From positions 12,511-76,510 of the forward strand of contig BCIJ01000004.1 in assembly GCA_001599935.1 (NCBI GenBank): a stretch of 64,000 nucleotides of DNA. The letters run 5' to 3'. This DNA comes from Holtermannia corniformis. Lineage: Eukaryota > Basidiomycota > Tremellomycetes > Holtermanniales. The notes below the pieces were generated by a model. That model saw nothing but the letters and a program-made list of their open reading frames with translations, ran no database searches and had not been told where the DNA came from. The position numbers and the translations under genes are program-made. This document shows, piece by piece, positions 35,789-44,815 of the stretch (position 1 is its first letter; every line of letters begins with the position of its first letter).

Positions 35789-37112
35789 TCACTCGTCCTC
35801 AATCACAAACAAGTTCTCAATCTCCGCCCTCAGCACAATGCGCTTGGTCTCGGTGGCACCGTCCGTCCAGCAGGTGAAAATGTACTGGTCACCCTCGGTG
35901 CCAGCACCAGGGGCTGCCACCAGCCGGTGGAGCTGTTGCTGTGAGAGGAAGGCAACGGCTTGCCCTGGCCGTATCGGAATGTGTCGTCCAAGCTGCGGGA
36001 GCTCCAGCACTGCTGGCTGACCAATGACCGTGATGACTGTGTAGAACAGTGCTACAGCGGTCAGCGTCTTGTTGTATTGCAAGCCACTCACGGTAGTCCC
36101 CCTCATCGTAATGCCAGTCGGTGTCGCCCTTGGAGACAGCCAACATGGTACCCATGCCACCAAGCCGGTAAGCACTGTTGCCTTTGTGTGTCGAGTCTGC
36201 ATTGTTAGCACTTGCAGCTAAGTCACCGCTGTGTTCGCACTTACCGAGCGCCACTCGAGTTGCTCGGAATTGTTTGTCTTGTTTGGCATTCAGATCCGCT
36301 GAAGCAAACAGCCGAAGGTCTTGAGCAATCTGACGATGGTTGATCGTCATCTTGGCAAAGGTTGGCTGGTCCATGTCCCGCATGAAGCCACGGTACTTCC
36401 CGAAGATCTTGTCAAATCTTGCGACCAGCTGCGCAACAGCAGGTTGAATGTGTGTGTTCTTGCGGGAGTCCGCCGAAAGGAATGGGACCGAAGTGTACTT
36501 GGCCCAGACGCCGAACCAGTATTGGTGAAATGACTGGCCTCGAGCGGCAGTGGTGTGGTACTTCAGCCCCTTCTATGCATCTGTCAGCGTTGTTCTGTAG
36601 GCATGAAGACGTACTGTTTCAACGCCTTTGACTGCAGCCAAAAGCCTGCCCTCCTCACGCTTGGAGTAAAGATCAATGCGGAATGCCGACCAACGCGGTG
36701 TTTCGCCCGGAATGAAGTTGGGATTCTCTAAGCAACGCAGTGGGTCAGCGTAATCACAACAGCACAGTAGCGGCAGTATGTACCAATTGCAACGGGTCCT
36801 GATTGAGGCAGCGTCATCTGGCTTGTCGGAGTGGACTCAAAGCGGCTCAGCAGTGTTGATTTTGCCTCGCCTTTGACCTGCATGACAATCAGCAGCGTCC
36901 CCAATCACACCTGCACCCACTTTGTCAGTCGGTTTTACGTCTGCAAAGGTGCTTTCAAAGACGCGAGAGGGTCGCAGTCCGCTTGGCAGCACCAGTCGTA
37001 AGTCCAATCCTGGCGCATTGCTTGAATCCGCAGCACCCCCTGGCTCCTGCAAACCATGACTAGAGCCCGAGGACATTGAAATCCGCGGCATCAGGTCTCG
37101 GTGGGGGTGCAT
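35789..37112 (-). CDS. 2-oxoglutarate/Fe(II)-dependent dioxygenase carried by the Helitron
   Basis: The spliced minus-strand product has the double-stranded beta-helix features of a 2OG-Fe(II) dioxygenase. These are an HxD iron motif in GDTDWHYDEGDYP, a strand pair with ELPQLGRHIPIRPGQAVAFL, and the distal histidine in SQQQLHRLVA. The upstream part has PNFIPGETPRWSAFRIDLYS, KGLKYHTTAARGQSFHQYWF and VAQLVARFDKIFGKYRGFM, a helical N-terminal domain. Exons run from ATG 37110-37112 through introns near 36900, 36760, 36600, 36200 and 36060. It converges on the Rep-helicase gene with about 60 bp between stops. Fungal TET/JBP dioxygenases that oxidise 5-methylcytosine are known to travel with other transposons, so a DNA- or histone-directed role is plausible, but the subfamily is not settled by eye. 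Confidence 0.6.
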
Positions 37113-37187
37113 AGTCAGTAAAGTGGTCAGTAAGATGGTGGATGTCGAAGCTGACAGCCAGGCTGAAAATTTTGAGGGGTTAGAACT

Positions 37188-37221
37188 GCGCCCGCTCGAT
37201 GCGGCGCCGACGTAATCCTAG
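37188..37221 (+). other. Putative Helitron 3' terminus: hairpin plus CTAG
   Basis: The arm GCGCCCGC (37188-37195) pairs with GCGGCGC (37201-37207), leaving one bulged C and a TCGAT loop. Ten nt later CTAG (37218-37221) is followed by T. This spacing matches canonical Helitron 3' ends. Confidence 0.6.
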
Positions 37222-38254
37222 TCATAAAGCCCGTTTACGGTATAACAGTCATCCCCGCTGGTGGAAGCTGCAACACAGAAGCCGGCCAAAGCGAAGACTG
37301 CGAAGGTGATGGCTCCCAGCATAGCGTCTCAGAGCTCGCAACTGTACCGAAGAATAGTCCGCAAGACAAGGACGAAGGTAGCACGGCATGCAGAGCCGCC
37401 GCAGCCGCGTTGTCGACAGCGGTTGACCTGCTTGCCGCGTCGAACCCACCGGCATCGCAAGCTGTCTCAGACTCCTACAGCCTGCACACAGCCGTGCTGG
37501 AAACTTCTTCGGGGCTCATCATGACCCAGAGCGCCGTCATCGTGAGACTTACCGACGAGCTGGCAAGGGTGACTGGGAACGATTCCGCGCCGCCATCCAC
37601 CTGTGAGCATTGCTTTTTAAAGCCCATGTGGTTCAGTCACTGAGATGTCTGACACAGATGTCCCGAGTTACGTCGCGCTCGTTTTCCTCCTGCTCCTCGA
37701 CGTCGCTGTGTGCGTTCTACTCGCTGTGCGCAGGCGTTTGAGCGACGTCGGCAAGACTGTGCAGGCAGCCAAGGTGTCGATGGCAATGCTGTAATTGGCT
37801 CTGGGCGCGGGCTTGATTTGCGCAGCAGATGTGACCTGGCGCCTACGTCGCAATCTCGCACAACGCAGCACCGTCGAGGCCGTCAGGAACGCGTCTTTGA
37901 CAACAGCGTCGGTGGGCCCGTGCCGCTTCGTGGTGTTTGTGGTGGTGACCGATCTTACTGGCTTTGACACGATATCGGCTGCAGTTCTCACACAAGCCTT
38001 CAGTAGCCGTGAGTTCGATGCAGATGGGCAACCAAAACGCTCGCTAATGTGCGCTTGTAGAAAGCTCGACGAGCGCGGTATCGGCAACAGCGACGACTAT
38101 CTCACAGGCAGCGGCAACAAGCCTGACGAGTCCTTTCGCGCATGTAGAGCAAGCAAAAACCCAGACCGGCCTCGATCCCTTCTCTGCAGCGCTCACCTTC
38201 TCAACACAGCCCTTCCACTTGCCGCATATCGACCCCCTCGTAGTCTGTATATAG
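37222..38254 (+). pseudogene. Family-B paralogue B3, disrupted
   Basis: This is the third family-B copy. It has the linker helix SYSLHTAVLETSSGLIMTQS, the first membrane segment YVALVFLLLLDVAVCVLLAV followed by RRRL (as in B2), and the family motif TDLTGFDTISAAVLTQAF. After an intron comes a Ser/Thr/Ala-rich tail ending in LVVCI at TAG 38252-38254. Two lesions are visible. A TAA (37792-37794) falls inside the second membrane segment where B2 has Tyr. The Helitron lies directly upstream. One frame is open to the Helitron junction and, with the element removed, would join an ATG at 29971 five codons away. Alternatively translation starts at ATG 37309 and the Helitron sits in the shared A3/B3 promoter. 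Confidence 0.6.
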
Positions 38255-38626
38255 TTGTGAGTCCGCCTCATCTGGTCCGCCTCGCGTGCATGGCACAGTG
38301 ATGAAGCTGATCAAACGTCGTGTAGCGACTTTTCAATCTACCATACAACGCCCATTCCTTTATTTCCAAACCTGTGTCCCCCCGTCAAGATTCCCGTGCG
38401 TTACGACAGACATGCGTTCGTGATCATTATTGACGACTTCAGCTCAAGCTGCCACTCGTTCAAGCGCAACAGACCTCAACCCGTCGCCGAAGAGTGTTCT
38501 CAAAGAGCGATGTGGTCGGACAGGGTTTAAAGCGAGCGATCGATAGCCAAGCATGTACATGTCCAACACCGGTTCCAAGCATAAATCATAGCATTCATGA
38601 GATCGTCACAATCGTCCCAGGGTCTC
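38255..38626. other. Intergenic, convergent 3' ends
   Basis: Between B3 (plus) and the Rho-type GTPase stop (minus). Nothing recognisable; this is the right border of the accessory block. Confidence 0.35.
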
Positions 38627-40953
38627 TCACAGCACCACACACTTCTTGCTTCCACCCCGCACCATCCTGCCCATCTTGCCACCTCGGCCCAAACTCTCTC
38701 TGATCGCAGCATCAAACACCTCTCGCACGCCGCGCCCCTCTTTCGCCGAGCACTCGAGGTAGCGCTTGGCACCGATCTGCTTGGCGACCTTTTCGCCTTC
38801 AATGGCGGTGATGGGCGTTGTGCCTTGGGCTGACATGAGAGAGAGGGTCGTTTGGTCGTGCCGGAGGTCGGTTTTCGTGCAGATGAGGAGAAGGGGGACA
38901 GCTTCGCAAAAGTGCGCCATCTCGGGATACCACTGCGGGTGGTCAGCACGCGCCGGATTAGGTACGCGGTGCAGGCGAAGCGAGCGACGCCTTTCTGCTT
39001 GGTGTAGGGCTGCCGAATCACAGTCAACCAGAGATTGACTGATTGGACATCCCTGTGCGCTCAATGTAGCGAGGCGGGGACTCTTCTTAGACAGTCAGGC
39101 TTTATATGTGCACGGAAACAGCCTTGGGCCGCCTGAGAGGCCAACGGCGTGATGTGCAGCGCGATAGCCTCGCTACCGCCTGCTGTCCAATCGGCAGACT
39201 AGCGAGTGCCAAATAGTGCGGTCGAAGAACCGCAGCTAGTGCGCTCACGCTGAACCACCGCCGAAAGAGTATAGAGTAACGTCGTGTTCAGTCGGGCCAC
39301 AAATGCGGCGCATGGTTTCACGCGAAGGAGTCGCCATGTTGTGAACTTAGCGCGCCCATAGGATGTACCGACACGCACACATTCGTCTCGCCCACCGCTG
39401 CTGGGCAGTACGCAGGCTAAGAGCAAGTCATTGCGAGACGTCCATTGCGGCATACGACGGAGACGGACGGTCATGGAACAATTCGCAGATTGTCTCGTAC
39501 GTCGGCGCATCCGAGCAACGTTGCGCGTCGCACGGCGATAGATGACTAATCTGATGGCGTGTGACAGTCTCGCTCTCCGAATGCCTGCGAGACCCGTCTC
39601 GTGGGCATCGTGACCTGACGCGCTCCGGGCACGCCTGCAAGGTCTTGATCGCTCAAAGTCCCCGTAGCAACAGCCTAAAACAACAGTTGCGCTGATTGCA
39701 CGAAACTTGAGCAGGGTCACTACATCTCACTCGGGTTTCTTCATCGGCTGCGCGCGGTACGGTGATCAACAAGCTCTCGAGAGCTGAGTTGAAGTCCGGG
39801 GCGCAGCAAACTGACCCAACAAACCATTCAGCTTCGATGCGACATGGAATCACGCTGAACAAGCTTGACAAGCTGGATGACGCTCCACCGAAAATGGCTA
39901 TGAATGTGGTCAAACACGGCAGATCTTTCTAGCCGGGTCACTCGACGAATGCAATGATTCCAAGTCAAGCATCATCTCCGTCAAACAACACGGTTTGAGA
40001 TAGCGAACTGCTGTGCAGATGTTTCGGCCGTCACGATCGACAGGGACTGACTGAGATAACAACGATGATCGCAGCAGTTCAATCAGATGGAAAAGGCAGG
40101 GTCAAGCATGGCGACGCTCGACTTCAGGCAGGCCCAGCTGCATTGAAGCGGCTGGCCAGGGTCCATGTACGTTGGCGGCTATGGTACGTCTAATCAACGG
40201 GGACAAGGGGTATCGTCCGCATAATCCAAAGTTCCTCGTGCTGCCGTGCATGAGACCAGCGTATGTAGGGGTACGGTCTTGGGGGTAGTGCTGGTGTGAC
40301 CAAGCGACAAGCTGCGGTTCAGAGTCGCAGCCGTGCTTAACTATCCAGCACTCCGTGTTGACCAAGCCATGTCCGCTTGATATCAGTCTTGACAATAAGC
40401 AACAAAAGCAATTCACGCCATGCCCCGACAACCAGACCAATCCCACCCAGCCATGGCACACAGCCACTCACCTTATCCAGTACGTTGCCCAAGCTTGGCC
40501 GATGGTTACAAGCAAACACGACGAGGACGACGTCGGTATCGTTGTAGCTCAACGGCCTTAGTCGATCAAAGTCTTCTTGCCCGGCGGTATCCCACAGTGC
40601 GAGCTCGATCGTCTTGTGTGGATCCAGCGGGGACGGGATAAGCGTCAGAGTGTTTTCAAACACTGTTGGGACGTATTCCTGCACATGGTTGTCAACCCTG
40701 AGCGGGAGGTTGGGGATGTGCACGGACCTCGGGGAACCGGTTCTCGGCGTAAACTGTGAGCAGACATGTCTTGCCGCATCCTGAGCATTCACATCAGCCC
40801 TGAAGAGTTGAATTTGCGCCGGCCGACTGACCGCCGTCGCCGACGACGACGAGTTTGCGTTTGATGTCGGGCCGGCGTGAGCTCGAGCCTCCGTCGTAAG
40901 CCTGTTGGGGGTGAGATTGGGTTCGTCGAGTTTGCAGGTGAATCACTGACCAT
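38627..40953 (-). CDS. Rho-family small GTPase
   Basis: Rho GTPases switch between GDP and GTP forms to control actin, polarity and wall synthesis at the plasma membrane. The spliced product has G1 [13 protein letters not shown], the switch I region [11 protein letters not shown]3 [20 protein letters not shown], a G4 motif written ICTKTDLR (TKTD, near the usual TKLD/NKxD), and G5 [14 protein letters not shown]. It ends with basic residues and the CAAX box CVVL, which predicts geranylgeranylation. The only start that fits is ATG 40951-40953, followed at once by an intron, so the first coding exon is just the Met codon. A 1539-nt intron separates LGNVLDK from WYPEMAHF. It is divergent from YRA1 (227 bp). 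The Rho subclass (Rho1, Rho3 or Rho4) is not settled. Confidence 0.85.
38933..40471 (-). other. Unusually long intron (1539 nt) in the Rho gene
   Basis: The donor GTGAGTGG after LGNVLDK and the acceptor GCTGACCACCCGCAG before WYPEMAHF are both good matches to the local consensus and keep the Rho frame. Every other intron I can place is about 40-160 nt. No protein, tRNA or clear repeat is seen inside. It may hold an old insertion, an intronic ncRNA or regulatory DNA. Confidence 0.6.
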
Positions 40954-41180
40954 CCTGAGCGTTCTTCTGCTTGATCAGTTGCTGTCCCTGATGCGCTCTG
41001 CGCTGTCACTGACCCGAATGCTCGCGGCTTGACTTTGTTTGTGCGAAGACGCGTCTCAGGGTCGCACTTGATGTGAATTATCTACGTCATCAACACGTCA
41101 TACATAAACCCGCGAAACCCCCCGTCAGTCCGTTCATCCTCTTGCCGCCCTCATCTTCCATCCCATACATCACCTCGACC

Positions 41181-42425
41181 ATGGACGTAGACCAACCGCT
41201 TGACGCACTCGTCGCACAGAACCAGAAGGGTAGGGGAGGCGGCCCAAGGCGATCGACAGGCGGCGGCGGCGGCGGCGGCGGAGACCGGCGGCAGAGCGGC
41301 GGCCGGCGCGAACGTGATGCCGTCCCGTACGCGGTGTGTTCTCTTTCTCGCTTCGTTCCATTAGCGTGACTGACATGGACCTGTAGCGACCAGCGCCTCG
41401 CTCGACTGACCAACAGTGGGTTCACGACGCTTACTCGGGTCCCGGTGCACAGCGTCCTCGTGCCGCTCCCGGTGCCGGGCCCGCTCAGCCCTTCACCGGC
41501 GTCTCACCGCGCATCATCGTGACCGGTGTACACTACGAAGTGACCACTGCCGATCTCAAGGTCAGTCTCTGTCCAACAGCCGCTTGTTGCCCGACTCACA
41601 CCAGCAGACAATCTTCCAGCAGACCGGCACGCTCGTCGAAGGCCCCACCATCTCCGTAAGAATCTAGCACCCGGCAAACGCTTGGGTGAACTACAAAGAC
41701 AATGATTCTGACCATGGGTTCGCTTGCTCTCTCTTGTCTTGTGTGTAGATCCGGGCTCGATGGGGACCGTGGCTGACAATGGCAGACTGCATGCTCTACC
41801 GCGCATACCGACAGTACGATCGCTCTGGGCGCTCGACCGGTGTCGCGCGCATGGAGTACGCGACCGCTCAACAGGCCAAAGCCGCCGTGAACAAGTTTGA
41901 TGGCGCCATGACAAAGGGTCCGTCGCTTCCACCGACAAGTCAACAGCACTGACACCCCTCAGGCCAAACCATCTCGATCCGCCTCGACTATCCAGCCCGA
42001 TCAAAGCCAGCGGCTCCGACAACCGGCGCGTTCGGCAACTTTGGCGGTGGCAAGGCTCAACAACCCGGCACGGGCGCCAGTCTGCTGAGCCGTATCTCGG
42101 GCGCGGGCGCGACACCGGCTGCGCCACCGCGTGACGGAGCGACACGGGGCCGAGGGCGGGGGTGCGTCCGGTCTAGATCGTCAGGGTAGTGACACCACTG
42201 ACGGTTTACGCAGCAGTGCGCCGCGTGGCCGTGGTGTCGCAGGCGCGGGTGCAGCGGGGGGTGGTAGGCCTCCGCGCAAAGCACCCGCAACGCAAGAAGA
42301 CCTCGACAAGGAGCTGGAAGGCTTCATGGGCCGCGACGCCGTCAGTCGCTCTATCCTCCGTAGAGACCATGCTGACTCGTTGCTAGGCTCCGGCTGCCGC
42401 TGCGGGCGATGTCGAGATGGCTTAG
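41181..42425 (+). CDS. YRA1: mRNA export adaptor YRA1/ALYREF (RRM protein)
   Basis: Yra1/ALYREF binds mRNA in the nucleus as part of TREX and hands it to the Mex67 export receptor. The N-terminal UAP56-binding-like motif MDVDQPLDALVAQNQKGRGG is followed by an RG/Gly-rich stretch with a polyglycine run. The RRM runs SPRIIVTGVHYEVTTADLK, TIFQQTGTLVEGPTIS, YDRSGRSTGVARMEYATAQQ, AVNKFDGAMTKGQTISIRLD. A second RG-rich region (APRGRGVAGAGAAGGGRPP) leads to the C-terminal motif DLDKELEGFMGRDA and MA-stop, the conserved second helicase-binding motif. An intron of about 157 nt in the RRM is longer than usual here. The order RG-RRM-RG with both end motifs is diagnostic. Confidence 0.92.
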
Positions 42426-42637
42426 CTGACTGACGATGGGTGCTTGAGCGAGAAAGAAGTCGGAGTGGAGTGTCTTGATGTTGAGGAATGTACGAGGCTA
42501 TGGACCGCTGTTCTGCTTGGCCTCTGCTGCTCACTACTCTCGGTTCATCTGTACACGACATTACTTTGATGTTGACTGCATATGCGCGCTCAACGAGGAC
42601 TACTCGAAACCTGATGCTCGACTACGCCTCGGCAGCC

Positions 42638-42904
42638 TTACTTGGACTGCTGCGACGACAAGCGCTGCAGCAGCTGCAAGCGCGCCTTGGTGGAAATATA
42701 TTCTGGGAAGACACTGGCGACCTCTTCGCGCTCAGAGACAAGCGTCTCAAAGTCCGTGATCGCAGTCTGTAGCGCGACGGCATCCGTCCCGGCCGTAGCC
42801 GTCGTCATTGCGTCGTGCAGATCAGCTAGTCTCTGCAATTCTTTGATGGACTGTGGGCCAGTACTTGGCGGGGAGATGTTGGTGTAGGAGTACGACTCTG
42901 ACAT
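42638..42904 (-). CDS. Small coiled-coil protein, unrecognised
   Basis: An 88-codon uninterrupted frame starts at ATG 42902-42904 (MSESYSYTNISPPSTGPQS). It continues in strongly helical, charged sequence: IKELQRLADLHDAMTTATAG, LQTAITDFETLVSEREEVAS, EYISTKARLQLLQRLSS. The size and helix content would suit a small subunit of a complex, for example kinetochore or Mediator, but I cannot name it. Its stop faces YRA1, about 210 bp away. Coding reality is inferred from codon use and helix periodicity. Confidence 0.45.
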   Translation of the reverse strand: MSESYSYTNISPPSTGPQSIKELQRLADLHDAMTTATAGTDAVALQTAITDFETLVSEREEVASVFPEYISTKARLQLLQRLSSQQSK

Positions 42905-43154
42905 GTTTAAGCTAGTGGGATGGGCGCTGAGACCCATACGTAAAGTTATCTCATAAAAAGTAGACTAGTCAAAGGTGGTCTGCCGCACGCTGCCGCACGC
43001 TGCGCTCACAATCAAAGGTAAGGACCAGTGTCAAGACCCGTAGCCAGTCGTTGCTTTCCTTTGTGACCGGTTCTTGACCAGCTTAAAGGACTGGTATGCG
43101 AGTAGTTCGAACGTGACTTGCTTGCCTTCCCCGAGAGAGATCTACCACATCCGG

Positions 43155-43427
43155 ATGCTCAAACACCAGCATTACATCAAGATCGCAGCACGCCCACCGA
43201 CGCCGTCGCCGCGCCTGGAGCCGCCGCGTCGTGTTGCAAACGCGAGGTTCTCACCGGTATACCCTGCCATGCGCGTTGTATCGCCGCCGCCGCCGCCGCC
43301 GCTGCTCCAGCCACAAGCACAGCGTGCCGAGACGCGACCTGTTGAGGGTTCCATAGCAGGGGGTGATCGGGTGGAGAAGGTTCTCGAGAGCGTGCACCGG
43401 CGCTTGATGTCGCTGATCGGGCTGTGA
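43155..43427 (+). CDS. Small Pro/Arg-rich ORF, uncertain
   Basis: A 90-codon frame from ATG 43155 (MLKHQHYIKIAARPPTPSPR) contains a run of prolines encoded by CCG repeats and ends in VEKVLESVHRRLMSLIGL. An amphipathic C-terminal helix gives it some protein character. The opposite strand is also open, and the triplet repeat inflates frame length. No homology is recognised. Confidence 0.3.
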   Translation: MLKHQHYIKIAARPPTPSPRLEPPRRVANARFSPVYPAMRVVSPPPPPPLLQPQAQRAETRPVEGSIAGGDRVEKVLESVHRRLMSLIGL

Positions 43428-44295
43428 GGCTTTTGCGGTGCTTGAGGACGGAATTAATCCTTGATGAAAAGATCAGGTAGCATACCATACGTCTGATGTT
43501 CATCGGGCAAGTCGTGATATGCCCATCACACTGTGTGACCGTAGTTGCTGGTACTCGAAACTCGGGTAACACATAACGGGCTGTTCATACGACCATATGC
43601 CTCCTCAGGGAGTTAGGACAAGGCGCAGCCAATATGCCGCTCCACCTGCAGTGCAAAACGAGTACTTATCAGTATTCAGCGCTGCACCCTGAGCATAGAG
43701 GTATGAGCGGCTCGGTGCACAACCTGTGGATCCGTAGTTCCGTAAGCGCGTACATCCGTACAACTGCGCACTAAAGCTGAACCGTACATCCTCAAAGCAG
43801 TGCGACCCATCGAAGTGGCTTCAAGTGAAAAGTGCACCAACAGACGTCGCGCTTGTTCATCATTGCAATCTGCCAACGACTCCGCTACAGTCCGGAATCG
43901 GTAATTGGTTGCAAGCTGAACTAGTCAAAAAAAGGTGTTCGGCCGAGGCGACGTGCCGAAATTGATCGGAGGTGACAGCAAGCCAACGCTTGGGGCGGAC
44001 CACCTCAGGTTTTGTCTACGAGTTCAACTGCCGCCGCGCCTCGCTCGGCCGAGCTACCACAACCTCATGTACTCCTTTGGCCGAGATAAAGCTGACCTCA
44101 AAACTCGACGAAGAGCTGTGGGTCATCGTGAGTGGATCCGTTGACCTCGGTAGCCGATTTGCAATGATCGGCTTTCGTACACACACGTCACAGGCTTGGT
44201 CAAAGAGTATAAAGCACCCGGTCGGTCAACGCAACTAGACACGCACCAGCCTACTCTTGCTCCTCAGTTCGACTTTCACGAAAGCCACAGACACA
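43428..44295. other. Intergenic region, about 870 bp
   Basis: No convincing gene. A short relic of the CCGTA-type words (GGATCCGTAGTTCCGTAAGC, about 43729-43748) resembles the repeat inside B1. A TATAAAG box at about 44209 lies roughly 85 bp upstream of the small ORF at 44296. Confidence 0.35.
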
Positions 44296-44496
44296 ATGCC
44301 TTCCGAGACGACTTCCAACAACGGCACTGCTGCGCCTGCATCAAGCTCACACGGTACACAGTCGTCTAGCACGGCTCCTACCGCAGGCAACGTCCCGCGA
44401 GTCGCGCCCAGCCAGGGTTCGGGCATACTCGACAGCAATGGTGTCGAGCTACCTATGACCATGACGGCGGCGGAGTGGCTCGCCCGCACTCAGTGA
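44296..44496 (+). CDS. Small Ser/Thr-rich ORF with possible TATA box
   Basis: This is a 66-codon frame MPSETTSNNGTAAPASSSHG ending VELPMTMTAAEWLARTQ. A TATAAAG about 85 bp upstream, an A-rich context before the ATG, and high codon bias are in favour of a real, perhaps strongly expressed small protein. It is mostly disordered with one short C-terminal helix. I do not recognise a family. Confidence 0.4.
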   Translation: MPSETTSNNGTAAPASSSHGTQSSSTAPTAGNVPRVAPSQGSGILDSNGVELPMTMTAAEWLARTQ

Positions 44497-44815
44497 ACCG
44501 CGCAGCTTTTCCGATTGTGACTCAGTGTCGGCAGTCTTGTCTTGCCTTCTGGAAATTGCAGTCATGCATGAAATTTTGAAGCCATGTAAAAAACTTCAAA
44601 GAGCTCACGGTCGCGTTACTACACAATTGTGAGCTGTATACGTCTGTGACTGATTGATATCTACCCTATTCCACTCAGCTCGCTCACCTAAACGGCACTG
44701 ACGAACAGGCCGATGCCTTCCAGTCACGCGCCACGGAGATCTGCCACCGATTGCGCACAGGCACGGAACCGAGCTCACCACTTGCCAAGACGCGAACCAC
44801 CATTGTTCAGCAACA
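44497..44815. promoter_or_regulatory. AVL9 upstream region
   Basis: 319 bp before the AVL9 start; presumably its promoter and leader. No distinct motif stands out. Confidence 0.3.

Larger units (their letters stand above)
29987..37221 (+). mobile_element. Helitron with Rep-helicase and a dioxygenase gene
   Basis: This is a rolling-circle transposon of about 7.2 kb. The 5' end is placed at a TC preceded by A (29986|29987), directly before a block of TTACGGG/CCCGTAA words. The 3' end is placed at CTAG (37218-37221) followed by T. A GC-rich hairpin (37188-37207) ends exactly 10 nt before it. This fits the Helitron rule of insertion between A and T, a TC start, and a hairpin upstream of CTRR. 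Inside are a plus-strand Rep-helicase gene and a convergent minus-strand 2OG-Fe(II) dioxygenase gene. The element is confident from the protein; the exact ends are inferred. Scattered ambiguous N bases occur only here, consistent with several near-identical genomic copies. Confidence 0.8.

Noticed and set aside
39199..39720. A 173-codon minus-strand frame inside the Rho intron as a nested gene
   Set aside because: Arg/Ser-rich random-looking composition, no motif, and no splice or start context.
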